Shown: positions 41,960 to 54,710 of the stretch, piece by piece | How positions within the stretch are numbered: the first letter of the stretch is position 1 | How the letters are laid out: the number at the start of each line of letters is the position of its first letter | NCBI GenBank assembly: GCA_026075535.2 | Contig: AP026540.1 | Coordinates: 6,510,001 to 6,574,000, forward strand | Origin: Tricholoma matsutake | Lineage: Eukaryota; Basidiomycota; Agaricomycetes; Agaricales; Tricholomataceae | Direction: 5' to 3' | DNA length: 64,000 nt | Made by a program: the position numbers and the translations under genes | Notes under the pieces: generated by a model | Database searches by the model: none | The model's input: only the letters and a program-made list of their open reading frames with translations | Told to the model about the DNA's origin: nothing

Positions 41960-44900
41960 ATGTCTTCGTCGTCGTCGCCGTCGTCGTCGTTCGCAGCGAG
42001 AGAAGAGGATATTCTTGTGGATCGTGCGCGTGAATATCCATCGCCTCTCTCTCCAAAGGTTTATGGTCGTCCACGTGCTCCAACTCCTTCTGCGTCTCCT
42101 CACTCTCATTCCATCTCCATCCCTCTTATTCCCTTATACTCCTCCGATTCTCCTGTCTCCATCTCCTCCGATTCTCCGTCACTTTCTCACTCTACTCCCC
42201 ACACCGATTTTCTCGAGTCCGAAGTGGCCCAGACCTCTTTTCATCGTCCTTCAAAGTCCTCTATGCCGTTACCTGACCCTTCCCAGTTTCCAGACCCATA
42301 TCCGTTTCGGCCACCCCACCATCACCTGCCAAATCTTCCCGCACTATCGTCCGCCGGTTCTTCCTCCTCCCGGTCATCTGCATATACCAGTTCTGGAAGT
42401 GGAAGGAGTGCTATGGCCTCAGGAGACTATGGTCATGTTCACGTCGCGTCAGGTGACGATGAGGCAGTCGGTGTGGGGATAACTTCGGATGCTGTCATCC
42501 AGTTGCTCGCAAATGATCCCAACTCGTCCTCCTCAGCCGCTCGTGGAATACAGTCAAGGGCTCCGATCGATCAATCACGTTGGTCTGAGTCTTATTCTAT
42601 TCGATCGCGATCTTCTTCTCTCGGGAACAACTTATCCAACAACGGTCTAGACAGTCCCTCCCCAAAATTGCAGCAGAAGCCTAGCTATGATATGGGTTGG
42701 CACACCGTCGATGAGAGAGATGAGGTAGCAATAAGCGAAGAGGAAACTGACGATGACCATCATCTGGACGAGGAAGATGAGGACGAGGAGAAGGAGGAAG
42801 AACGAACTTCGGCTGCTGTCATTGCAGAAGAAGGTCGCGGTTTGATCGTACGCGGAGACAATGTCCCCATTGTTCAGCTCCATGTGCAACCTGGTAAATT
42901 TATTGACATGCATGAAATCCATCTATTGAACTCTTTCAGGTACTACCCATCTTTTGATAGGATCTTCAAGCACCCCCAACGCAATGCCTGCGTTCTTGAC
43001 GTCGACTCTGCCTCAAATTGGCACCACGCTCCTTGCTTTGGATATCTCGGCTAATTTCTTGGGTGCTTTGCCTCCCGTACTCGCAGTCTGTGAAAATCTC
43101 GAAGAATTGAACATCGCCTCTAATCCCCTGCGTGTGCTGCCTGTCTTTCTCGCTGACCTTACCAATCTCCGTGTCCTCATTGCTGACTCAACAGGCATCA
43201 GCACCTTGCCGGATACTCTCGTCGACCTCGATAGGTTGCACACAGTGAGCATCCGGAGAAATAAATTGCATGCACTTCCCAGCTGGCTGTGCCTCCTTCC
43301 TGCTTTACAGACCTTGTGTGTAGACGGGAATCCTTTCCAGGGTCCCTGGAAAGCATTGGTGGAGCCACTTTTAGCAAAGATTCCAATGTCTCCCGTTTAT
43401 CCTCCTTCGACCCCCATCTTTCCTTTATTATCAGCGAGCACCCAGAATTCTGCGGAGGCGGAGACAGATGGTACCGATATTGACGAACTGTCAGATTCCT
43501 CTCCCCCAAGCGCTCATCCCGATAGACGGTCGCAGTCTCCAGACGAAGATCATACGATCACACCAGAACGTGCACCCTTCCTTGGTCGATCGGCAACTGC
43601 GCCGTCCGCAGGAGTTGGCTCTGCACTGTCCCCACCGCAACCACGCGGACTCACACGGACACGAACGACTCCCAACCGGGCGCACTTCAATCAGACCCGG
43701 GGAGCGAAGAGCGCGTTGCCTTCGAGTGATTCACGAAATCAGATGATAATTCCTTCCTCCAGGCCCCCACAGGATTCAGGATATTTTGGTGATCACGAGT
43801 TGCGCAAGATGAAGAGTGCTGGAGACCTTCGACTGGGAAAGTCTGTCACTACGTCCGTTGAGACAGGACTCTCACCCCCTCCCGTCCAGCCTGCGGTAAT
43901 CTACCCCACTTCTCTTTCAAGCTCGAATCTACTAAATACCAGTCCGCTGCCACCTGAGCGACCTGGTTTAAACAAGCGTTTTGCAAGCGTGGGCCCAGCC
44001 GCCGGTGGTCTATCGCGCCCTGCAGCCAATGGGCTGAGACCCCACCTCACTAGATCTCTTTGGGACAATATTGCAGAAAATGAAGACGGTCTATCTTCGT
44101 TCGTTTCAAAACGGGTGTCAGCTACATCCAATAATCCATCTTCTCCCTCTCAAAAGTCAGGCACGCAAAATGCCCAAGAAAAACACCCAGTCCAAGCCCG
44201 GTCTATCAAGGAAGGGAAAGATAAAAGTAGTCGTTGGGGATTTCTGAAAAAGATGTCTATGGGGAAGATGAGAGTAGACTCGCCTTCCCAACCCCCGTTG
44301 ACACAAATTCGAGTTGAATCTGTGAACAGGCCCCACACATCTGCTGGTCTATCATCATCACCGTCATCATCCACATCTGCAGCACCTCCTCCATCTTCAA
44401 GCTTTGTCACGGTACCTGAGCGTCTTAGCAGATCACCTCAGATTGATCTGCGGTTTTCAACGTCTGGTATACTAGACAGTGTCATCCCAAATCTTATCAT
44501 ACCCCTATCGCCCCCCCAAGAAGAACGGGAGGCTTCTCAGGACCTGCTGCAGTCACCGGGTGCGACTTCGCCGAGTGGCCTTTTAGCCCCTCCTTCCCCT
44601 CTTCCAAGAACGGCAAAGCGCAGAAGCTTCCTTCCCATAGATGCCCCCGGAAGTCTTCCGCTCAATATTCCTATTCCAGACTCATCACCATTCGTACCTG
44701 GCTTGACTGCTTTAAACGACGGAGGGGATGTTGATGGACGAGGAACAACCCCGAGTCCTGTTGACAGTGAACAATATCTTCGTCGTGAAGAGGAACGAGC
44801 CAAGGAAGCTTATATGAGAGCCCTTCGATCGGTTATGGCCTACCTCAAGGACATGAATGATCTGGGATTGTCACAGCATTCGAATCCCATAAGTATGTAT

Positions 44901-46752
44901 GGCGCAGCAACGGATGATGCTTTGATTACGCGTTCGAGGAGGCCCACTATTGTGGATGGGCCGCGAGAGGTCTCGATGGCCCTCAGCGGCTCAACAGCCG
45001 TGTCGCTGTCGGACTCAGCTGGTCAATTACGATCCATGGAATCGATGGCAGGCCTGCGTAGCGGAGGTTCGACTCAAACGCTGAGCGTTGCCACGACTGA
45101 CAGCAATGGCTCATCGGAGGAGCGCAAGTTCAAAGATGATAAGGGCAAACGAGCGATGGTTGTTAGAGAAATTGTGGCGTATGTCAGCTACTTTTTAGTT
45201 CACCCTCACTTACTCACCAGTGGGCGTTAAACAGTACAGAACGAACATACGTAAAAGGGCTTCAGGAACTTGTCGACATATATATCAAGCCTTCTTGCGT
45301 TCCGGTGAACATCCTTAGCGGAGTCGGATCTAGCAAAGATACTATTGTCCCTGCGTCGGAACGGAAAATAGTCTTTGGTAGCATTGAGGCATTATTCTCT
45401 TTTCACAAAGACAGCTTCCTCCCTGCGTTGGAGATCGCTGCCGCCCCGTTGATGAAATCTTCTGCGGAGCTGCAGGTAGCCGATGCTGACGGTCAGTTGT
45501 CATTGAATGTGGTGAGAGCTGTAGGGAGTATGTTTCTTAAGCATGCTGCTTTCATGAAAATGTACTCAAGCTACATTAAGTAAGTGATTCGCATTATAGA
45601 CCACCACCATGTTCATTGAACATCACCTACAGCAACTTTGATAACTCCGTACAACATGTCAAGCATTGGACAGTCGATCGATCTCAGCTAGGAAATGCTA
45701 GCTCAGGGACTGGGATCTCACCATCCTCCAGTACTGCCCACCTTGTTGGTCTGGGGTTAAGTATGTCTGCAATCTCCAGTCCTGGTGTAGCAGCAGAAGG
45801 TTCAACAGTGTCGACGGGGGTATCCAATCTGACTATGAGTCAGCGCAAACGAATTAAGTCATATCTCAAACGGTGTCGTATGAATCCACGACATTCTCAA
45901 TTAAATTTGGAAGGTTATCTGCTCCTTCCCGTTCAGCGGATACCTCGGTATCGATTACTGGTGTGTTTCGATCACCGCACTTCTACCCCGTGAATGACCT
46001 GTTTTACAGCTGGAGGAATTACTGAGAAGTACCCCACCGATGTATGAGTACATGGATGATCCGTTGGATAGAGCGTTGGCAGAGATATCCTCGTTAGCTA
46101 ACAACATGAACGAGGGCAAGCGTGAATCCGAATCCCGGCGAAAGCTTGTTCTATGGCAATCCAGAATACGAGGGAAGTTTCCGAGCCCTTTGGTTCAACC
46201 GCATCGGTATGACCAATTGTTATCAACACCATGATTATCTAATTTATTTACAGGCGGTTAATCATGGATGGACCACTCCTACTGACTCGAGTTGTCCGGA
46301 AGGCTATGGTCTCCTTTGAGGCGATTAACGCACAAGGTGACGCATCCACGGTTCAAGTAGATTGTCTTGCCCCTGAACTGACTCCCCGGCCACTTGTCGG
46401 AATTCTATGCAACGACTTGTTGGTGCTCTGCCGAGACCCTTCCGAGGGTCAAGATCCATCATCATGTGTTGACCTCTGGGCGGTATTGAGGATGCAAACT
46501 CTCCCACAGCCTGCAAGCATTGTCCACGGGAATGGTATTCGCTTAACTTCGTACTCTATTCATGGTCTCCCTAATGCTTCTTCTCCAGCCCTTCGTCTTG
46601 TTGATAATAAGGCCATCCTATATTTTGATGCTCCTTCGCCATCCGACGCACTAAATTGGTATCGAGGTCAGTGAGGTGGTTTACTTGTTGCGAGTGTTAA
46701 CCGAGCTTGCTTTACAGCAATAAATCTTCACATTCCGGCCTCTAAGACCTAA
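41960..46752 (+). CDS. Leucine-rich-repeat RhoGEF (DH-PH type), 1496 residues
   Basis: Seven exons (41960-42893, 42940-45178, 45235-45579, 45633-45960, 46010-46206, 46254-46666, 46718-46752) sum to 4491 bases in frame. The N-terminal 330 residues are Ser/Pro-rich with an acidic run. Leucine-rich repeats follow at about residues 345-450 (LLALDISANFLGALPP, NLEELNIASNPLRVLP, RLHTVSIRRNKLHALP). A long disordered region comes next, then a Dbl-homology domain from about residue 1055 (VVREIVATERTYVKGLQEL, later GYLLLPVQRIPRYRLLLEEL), then a PH-like domain with DGPLLLTRVV, ending AINLHIPASKT. The DH domain would activate a Rho-type GTPase (Cdc42, Rac or Rho), directing polarity. The specific GTPase cannot be told from the sequence. 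Confidence 0.88.
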
Positions 46753-46973
46753 ATCGGGTGACTGCAACTTTCACGCAACTAACTTGTTGTTACACTCCTT
46801 CATCGTGCGCAAGTTTACATATTACGTCCTCGGCAGCTTTTGCTTTGCATTCCATTACCCGTATTTCGTTCATTGTAAGCACTCATACCACATAAACTAT
46901 GCAAAGAGTCAATTGGCCTTTGTGGTGCAGCGTTATAAGATGCATGGTTACAGATCAGTAATTTACAAATTAA

Positions 46974-49350
46974 TTACATCTAGAATTGCGATGTGAACTG
47001 AGCCATCCACCTATGTGTGGTAAATTGACTTACCAGCCATTGCCAGAAAGCTTCAAATTTGTTCCGAGGAGGAGGCTCATCATATCTGGTGCAGCAATTA
47101 ACAACTGAAATCTGTATCAGCAAGGACACTCACGAGTCTGCCTCAACCTCTGCTATGCCAGACACGAAATCCATTTCTTCGGGTTTGAGGACCGGTTGTC
47201 GTGTCCATAGCTTGGCACCTGTATACAGGATGGGGAATAATACAAGTGGGAGGTAGCTTGTTACAAATGTTGCAACAACCCAATTTCCTTTAAGGAAAAC
47301 TTTCCACCCGCTGAACTGCATTTTATAATTAAATGTTAAACGAGACATTTAATGCTCAGATATACTTACCAAGCAGACCAGCAAGCACATGACCATAGCA
47401 TACCAAGCAGCATAGGGTTGCAGTTTGGACGCATATGGCAGCTTACTTCTGTCATAACCTTGGGCCTTCATCCCTGCATAAAACCGGACATATGTGACGG
47501 TGATTCCGAACCAAGTCATTAGGCCTGCAACGGACGTCATGTTGGCAAACCAACCAAAAACCTTGCCGGATCCAGTGTTGACACCCATGTACGAGAGCAA
47601 AGCAAACAGAGAGCAAAGAATGAGGGATGCATAAGGTAGTCCATTTTTGGACGTTCTCGTGAATATTTTGGGTGCATTGCCGGCCACAGCGAGACCATCT
47701 TGGGAAATAGTCGTGAGGGTCAAGCATCTGATCATCACCTAACACATACAGAGGGCTCGCGAGCTTGTATAGAGATCGCTCGATGCAGCAGACCATGCTG
47801 ATGTCAATAAACAAGCATTGATGATCTGTATGACTATCAGCCACAGCATCGAGAGATAACATGCAATAGAAGATAGTAGGCGAATTCACGTACTGATGGA
47901 AGCGCCTTGATCCCTGACCTACGAATAGCAATGACAAAGGGAGAAGATGCTGCGGTTCCATCAGCAAGATTAAGGCCTGGCGATGTGTAAGGCACCAAGA
48001 GGCCAATGATTGTTACTCCTCCAATGTAGAATAAAAGAATACCTATGAGCATTGTCTTCAGTCAATAACACATCAACTCAGGTAGGAACTGACGAATATA
48101 CACTCTTTTGATGGCTCTCGGTATGTTACGTCTCGGATTTTTAGCCTCTCCTGCAGCAATCTTGATAACGAGATAGGTGAATGGAGAATAGGTGAGGGAA
48201 CAACGCCAACTTACGGCAACAATTTCTGTGCCTATGTAAGAGAATGCCGCTTGTGACATGACAGCCCACCATCCCAGGAACCGCCCTTTGGAACCAGAAA
48301 TACCATTGAACTGAGCGAATGGCCCGGGATGTTTCCAGTATCGGAATCCAATTCGGTCTTCACTGGGGCCACCTAAAGTAGTCACTCAATAGCATGATCT
48401 TAGACTCCCAAGGAAGGCTGGCTATCTTACCTCCTAGGTCAAGTACGATACCCAGTATAATGAGCCCGACGATTGTAATGACCTTAACAGAACTGTCGAG
48501 AATTTAGGAATGTTCAACACAGAAAGGATGAAACATACGCAAATATGAATTCTGCTTCCCCATATATACCTGCCCCGAACATGTTGATGGTGATGGTAAC
48601 AACCAACGTAATCGTTATCCAAGCAGCAGGGGTGATATTGTGATTCCAAAAACCGATAAGGACAGCTGCAGCACTGAGCTCTGCAGGCAAGACTATCGTC
48701 CAGTTGTACCTGACAGACATGTTAGGGTGTTACGAATATAAGCTCTGGCAAACTGCGTACCAGTAATTCCAGCCCATTGTGAAGGAGAGTGCAGGGTCGA
48801 CAAAACGTTCGGCCAGCCTGATATGTCCTCCAGGAATTGGCAAATACGCAATCATTTCACCAAGTGAAACCTATAATGGCATCATTTAGTAGCATTTACG
48901 CGGAATGCAAGGAGACTAATACCATAACACTGTAGCAGATTGTGCCCATAGCAAGATAACCCAATAGAAGTCCTTGTAAACGCAGTTGATAAAAAACAAG
49001 CAAAACGAACAATGACCATGCGTACCCACTGGGCCCCCATTCTGCAATGAGCCCGCGGTTCCCAAAAATAACCCTGCGTTGATGAAGGTTAGTTCAGCCT
49101 ATAAATTAACATAACCGGGCAAGCACATGCCTGTGCCAATGACACCACCAATACTAGATATGTAGGATAAGGACAGAGTGGAGACGTTTCGCCGATGTAC
49201 CTACCTGATCATAGCAATATGTCGATTTTTGAGCTGTCGCACAAGCTTGCCTTCTGGGGCACTGCGCATGCCATTGCTGACAACTGACTCTGCATCAAAG
49301 TCATTCTGTGAACCGGGGACTTTCTCGTTGGGGAACTCCTTGCTGGCCAT
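46974..49350 (-). CDS. Amino-acid permease (APC superfamily, YAT type), intron-rich
   Basis: Starts MASKEFPNEKVPG at 49350 and is cut by about a dozen introns of roughly 50 bp. The last exon is only ATG-TAA at 46979-46974 after a 54-bp intron. Hallmarks: NRHIAMIR, then SIGGVIGTGLFLGTAGSL in TM1, GEMIAYLPIPGGH in TM3, FNGISGSKGRFLGWWAVMSQAAFSYIGTE, AGEAKNPRRNIPRAIKR, then SRNGLPYAS-like TSKNGLPYASLILCSLFALLSYMG, and a cytosolic tail EEMDFVSGIAEVEADSYDEPPPRNKFEAFWQWLM. This fits 12-TM proton-coupled plasma-membrane importers of amino acids. Substrate range cannot be predicted. Tail-to-tail with the RhoGEF, 221 bp apart. Individual exon limits in 47350-48500 are approximate. Confidence 0.85.
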
Positions 49351-50450
49351 TGGTCCTAGGGGCGCTCAGCCAGAGAGGAGAGCGTAAAATTTAGCGCTCG
49401 CTCGGCGGATAACCTTTATAGGTCCCAGGACCAATTCAAGTCACAGTGACATGGGAGAATCCCCCCCTGGCTCCAAAGTTGACATGATCCCCATTACCAA
49501 CGATCAGGTCAAGGGCACCTATACCGAGAAACTCGGACAGATCTGGACAGATTCGAAGAACGCAAGCTGGTCGATAAGAACCTTGTGGAGGCGGATGCCG
49601 ATGCGACGTCCGAGACTGGAAAGAGTTTCAAGATGTTCCTCGAAATGAGTACATGAGGCCTAGGCACATGTGGACTCATTTAGATTACCGCCGAGTTGAA
49701 GGTGTGTGCACACGAGCTAAGTATGTATGTAACATGAGATAATTTATGCGGTCGATAGGGGTTGTGGGCAGTGGCTGTGGTATGCCGTATATGGAAACCT
49801 TATGTAAATTAATATATGATAAAAATATTTACCTCTGAACAATGCTCTGGTGAGTATCATATGAGAGCAGTCTACAGTCGCGCCACGCCTTAATCAGGAC
49901 AAATTGAGTAGGATGCATTCTGATGTGTTTTGTGCGGGATATCGCGATCGGATGTCAGACGACTGATTACTGATGATGCCAAGTATTGGCAGGATGCAGG
50001 AGTATCCACCTTGAAACACCACGTCCCATAGCTCTTCGGGTATCGGGAGGGGGTGTAATTCGCCATATGACTTACGTTTCTGCGCCTTCGAGGCAATGCA
50101 CTGCACAGGTTACAGGGCAAAAACTCGACGCCTAGATACCCTCATTGGGTGTTGCCTAGTGTTGCCTATTACACTAATCATTACGATTCCTAAGGCCTCT
50201 TTAGAAGTAGGGAGACGTTGCCAAACGACTCAGCCAGAATATTTGAAGCTTGACATAGCGATACACATGGTTGAAGAAATTAGGACTGCAAATATTTCCA
50301 GTTGTGTAGTGCTCTATAGGTAAGTACCCACATTTCTTCCGTGCCCCCGATTCGTCCGTATGCTTACAGCAGTTATAATTAGTTGAAAAATCGTTCTTAA
50401 ACCAGTGGAGAGCGGATTGTAAATTCAGAACTTCGGAGGTAAATGCATAT
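49351..50450. other. Intergenic; short possible coding remnant at 49451-49669
   Basis: A frame from 49451 reads MGESPPGSKVDMIPITNDQV and more. From about 49555 another frame reads DRFEERKLVDKNLVEADADA and ends KMFLEMST at 49669. The two could be one small gene with a frameshift or an unplaced intron, divergent from the permease. The rest (49700-50450) shows nothing recognisable. Confidence 0.3.
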
Positions 50451-51720
50451 TTACGTTAAAAGGTTAAACGGCCAGCCACCAGGCATACTCCACTCCCCTC
50501 CTTCATTTGCATCACAAAAAGACCTTCGGGCTGGGGTGAACATACGTACGGAGTGAGGACTGCTAATATCCGAGTTATTCAAGAAATACGAATAGTAATC
50601 ATCCTGGGATTCGGATTGTGATCGGAACAATGGCTGCGACGTCAGCAAGGATGATCGACCCAGAGATGGCTGGCGGTGCTCTTCTGAACGCCCGAAGGAA
50701 GTGGCCGAACACACTGCGGAGGATGACGTCCCTGGGAAGTTCTGGAACTTGTTAGATTGAGATGCTGTGGTTGTATCAAGACTGGTGTTCGACAGGTGGA
50801 TCCAACTATCAATGCATTCATAATCATTCGGCTTCTGTAACTTCGTAGCAACAGTAGTGGTTCCCAAAAAGTCGAATAAACCCGCTGATAAAGTGGCATT
50901 AGGGCGACTTGAACACCGATGTTCTGCTGCTTTCGCTCGCGATTGCGCACAGGTGGAATGGCGACTCTTCTTGAGTAGCGTTTTCGATTTTACTAAGGTC
51001 TTCCTAGCTGTTAATTTGAGGTCTTTGAAGGTCGACAAAAAGTTCAGAAATTTGACAGCTCGTTGACGCCGCTCGGCAGAATATGCTTCACAAGGAGTGC
51101 AGGGATAGCAGGCAGATAAGCAGGAAGAAGGCGTTAAGGATCGAGAGACTTCTTGTCTGGCCTGTGAAATACAAGATACATGGAACGAGGCCTCAAACGG
51201 TATTGCCTTGTTCGTTGTGTGGACCCCAGCATCCGTGGCAGTTGTTGGATCAAGACTCGAAAGACACAAGGGCGAGGGTGTTGAAGGTTGTTCGTAGAGA
51301 TTAACAGCATCAGGCGAGAAGAAACAAGAAGGCAGGTGCAAGGATGACGTGTGTGCGAGGGTTGGAAGGTCGAATGAGGCTGACTCCACAAATTGTTCGG
51401 GATCAGTAAGGGTGATCGCGATCTTGCTGTCCTCAACTACTTGGCTACGAATTCGGTAGTGTGGTGCATTCCGGGTCTAGAACAGGCAACTTCTTAACGT
51501 TTATCTGTCGAGATGTTACGACTCAACGTACGGTGATGGCATTGGTAGGAGCGTTAAGGCTTTGGGAACTCTCCAGACTCCCGCACGCGGCTATTTTTTG
51601 AACCATTACGAAAGGAATGCCGTCGAAAATGGGCATAGGCAATGCTGTTGAAGGCTCACTAGTATCACGTAGTAACAACGACATGACCGCAAAAGAGAAG
51701 TTCGATTTACACGTGCTCAT
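50451..51720 (-). CDS. Unrecognised two-exon protein, 404 residues
   Basis: Exons 51720-51532 and 51476-50451 are joined across a 55-bp intron (GTACGT donor, TTCTAG acceptor) without phase change. The start is MSTCKSNFSFAVMSLLLRD. The middle has a basic stretch AERRQRAVKFLNFLSTFKDL with LTARKTLVKSKTLLKKS. The C-terminal half is Ser-rich and ends MPGGWPFNLLT. Several Cys lie around residues 170-190 (CLSACYPCTPC), not in a recognised zinc pattern. No membrane segment or known domain. The long open second exon and clean intron support it as a real gene; the function is unknown. Confidence 0.6.
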
Positions 51721-52203
51721 TGTTCCAATAATAGCTTCCCAAGTTTATGATGATTTTCCGCCTGCGCACGCACTCCCGTGAACTATCTAGTACTAGTGCG
51801 ACCGAAAGACTTGCCGCCTGAACTGGAAGACTGTTCCGGCCGGGTCAGAGCCCAAATCCGGATCCCATCGCACAGTGTAAGGATAGCGTGATCCGGGTGA
51901 TGCGCGCTCCGGTATTTTCCTTTTCATCTTCCCGTTCAGTTATTTCATTTATTTCGTCTCTATGGTTTCTGTCCTTTTCTTTTATCCTATCTCTTCTCAC
52001 ACGATGACCTATCCGTATTTCCAATCCCTTGCTGCTTACTACTTGACAACGAGCTGGACTCTTTATTTAGACACCCGACATGCCCGAATTCTTACTTATA
52101 TAAACGAGCAGTTTTGTAACTAGTAGGGTAGAAAAATCCGAGCCTATTAAACTGTCTATCGAGTGACATTAGAACTTCGTGTGCTAGAACCGTGATTCGT
52201 CAC
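51721..52203. promoter_or_regulatory. Probable LTR/leader of the decayed Gypsy element
   Basis: A TATATAAA box lies near 52098, and the sequence just before 52204 continues after the retroposed insert at 53126, leading into the gag frame at 53291. This looks like the promoter part of an LTR, but no second LTR is in the window and the TG...CA ends cannot be fixed. Confidence 0.35.
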
Positions 52204-53107
52204 CGCTTCTTGATCTTTAACCACCACCATCCGGTCGTGGGAATTCAGTGCCCCCACTATGACTGTGCTTTATTCTACCTAACACCTCCTCACTAATCAC
52301 TGTCGGGCCTCTCTCATGGCTCGAGCCGTCATCCTTTATAAACTACCCCTTCATTTTATCTTATCGGAGTTCATCGCGACGATTTGCGTGGTGGACCCCA
52401 CATGCTCTTGCTGGCGGCAGGAATGCCCTGCTATCCATCTTACCCTCAATGCGACTCAGGCACCATTTTCGAGGCCTCGACGTACCGCCACCAGCTCTGC
52501 TTAGCGCAGACCTTGGCCTTGTGTCAAGGGCGCAATCTGTTGTCGATTGGGTAGAGACCTACAACCTTTGGGGAGGAAGACCAATAGTGGAAGGTCGCCA
52601 ATGGCCGATCATAGGACCGTCCCTGCATGGCCTACACCCTATTGGGAGAGCGTTGGCATACTCGACTTGGGACTTCATCGGCAAGGGGTGGACCGTGGAC
52701 GTATATACCGTGGGAGGAATAGATGGGGAACAGGGGGAGTATCGGTTGAGGGGGATGGGGGGCGGAACTGCAGAGTAAAGGCAAGAGTCGTTCGTTTAAC
52801 CACGATCGTTTTTTCTTTTCCGACAGGCACAAGTTAAGCCTTCCCGTGATCGATCCCGTGTTCGTACACCAACTATGCAGTTCGCTGACAGCTGGAAGCC
52901 TCGGTGCTCATGTGGGCTCGGGAAGTATAGAATACCGTAGTGGGAGGAAGCGCATCAGCCAGTCCTGCAAGCTTGAGAGGGCATGGTAGCGGTTCAGGTG
53001 CTTGTCGATGAGGAGGGTTCTTTAGGTGTAGCCTACTTCCGGGGGATTGTGTTCGGGCGCCCTTTTAAAAAAGGAATAAATCCTTAATCCAAAAAAAAAA
53101 AAAAAAA
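52204..53107 (+). mobile_element. Poly(A)-tailed retroposed segment with 18-bp target duplication
   Basis: The insert ends in a run of about 18 A (53091-53108). It is flanked by AGAACCGTGATTCGTCAC (52186-52203) and AGAACCATGATTTGTCAC (53108-53125), which match at 16 of 18 bases. A poly(A) end plus a long duplication is the mark of LINE-type target-primed insertion: a truncated LINE, a SINE or a copied mRNA. The interior has overlapping open frames in two phases (52449-52778 and 52547-52837) with no recognised domain. Confidence 0.6.
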
Positions 53108-53290
53108 AGAACCATGATTTGTCACACTTATATCACATATTTTTGACAGTCTACTCGCTCAAACTTTACTACTACCGAACTACTGCTCACTTCGCATCTG
53201 GATCTCTTAGTCTGATCAACTGAGGCTCTCACTGCTAGGCGACACCTTTGCAACAACTTTTCTACACTTCACCCATATTGACACCTCATT

Positions 53291-54306
53291 ATGTCTGAAA
53301 CTCATTACCCACTTCATAACCGTTTGGCCTGTGAATATGTGGCTGCACCAACTCCAGGTGAGGTACTATCTAGTTCGGCTGGTACGACTAACCTTGAGTC
53401 AGCGGGAGCGGCTCCTTTGCCCCTCACTTTGACTTCTGGCCCAGACGTGGAGGAGGCAGCTATAGCGCATAACGAGCAGAATCTTCCCATTGACCAAATT
53501 GTTAGCCCTCACTTGTATAGTGATGTGGTTGCAACTAGACCCTCCTCTGCTGCTAGTCAGCATGATGATACCCAGCTAGATGCAGGTATTTCAGAGACCC
53601 GTTCGGCTCCACCTACACCTTATCTTGCTTCTCGTCTCAGGTAGACCACACTTTCAATGACAATTCGGCTTTATTTTCTTCCACTCGAGTAGTGACTGAA
53701 AGTTCTCCTGACGAGGAGACTAACAATAATGAACCTTGGACTTTAGTTGAGTCCAAACGTGCCCGAAGACGTCGTCATTCTGATACTGAAACTACTGAGT
53801 TTTTGAGAGGAAACAGGTTGATGTCTGAACAAGAAATTGCAGTTAAAAATGCTGAACAGAATGTGACTGCTGAGGAACGAGAAAGAATTGATCATCGTTA
53901 TGAGAAAGTGCACTTCGATAGCAATGGAGATGAATCTTCGAGAGGTGAGGGACCCTCGAAAGGAAAAGGTGTTGACCCTAGTAATTGGGGAGCCTTGGAA
54001 TTTGAATCATCCAAATTGGATGTGGACGCCCAAAGAGAGGCAATGAAAGCTTGGAATATGGTTCGAGACCAGGACCAAAATAAGGAATCTAAGACTGGTA
54101 AAGGAAAATCCCCTCACCAGAAAAATTCCAAGCATAAAGCTCGAATCGAGATTGTAACGGATGAAGACGCACCAAAAGTGAGTGCCCCTGCTGCAGCTAA
54201 AGAGAATCCCTCCGAAACCAAATTTACACTGATGTCAAATGCTTTGATGAATCGAGTAGTGAACACCATAAAAGGTCATCGACAACCAAATGTTTGCCCA
54301 GAATGA
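53291..54306 (+). pseudogene. N-terminal Gag part of the decayed Gypsy element
   Basis: Two frames, 53291-53644 (MSETHYPLHNRLACEY) and 53692-54306 (SPDEETNNNEPWTLVESKRA, then charged and Lys-rich, ending RQPNVCPE). The change of frame near 53645 is a small indel. Both are low-complexity and hydrophilic, as expected for the N-terminal region of Gag. Confidence 0.5.
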
Positions 54307-54710
54307 CAAAGCTTGGATATACGACCTTTGTCTCAAATTGCCCCTGGAAGTTTCCTGGGACGAGCCATGAGCCATATTGAAGAAAATGAACACTTACATA
54401 CCTTCAGACCCATCTGATAGCTCATCCAGCTCCTCTGAATCTATGAATTCCTCTGACCCTGGGAGTGGAACCAGTGGGGGAGGAAGAAAACATTGTCAAA
54501 GGCGATCTTGATCAACACGATTGAGGCCATCAAAACACAAAACATTGCTAAAGCTGCTCGCACCGTTGGACTATGATGGTGCAGCTGACGCTCGCAGTTA
54601 CCACCAATTTGTAACCAAGGGAACTGTCGGGTCGCATTCATAAACGACGAAGGGTTTTTGTACTCTCTTATTATTTAAAAGGCAAAGCTTATGATTTCTA
54701 CACTCAAAAG

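Noticed and set aside
41799..42482. 227-codon plus frame
   Set aside because: It overlaps the first RhoGEF exon in another phase, and only the 41960 frame splices into the LRR region.
43013..44803. Minus frames under the RhoGEF gene
   Set aside because: Shadows of the Ser/Pro-rich coding sequence on the plus strand.
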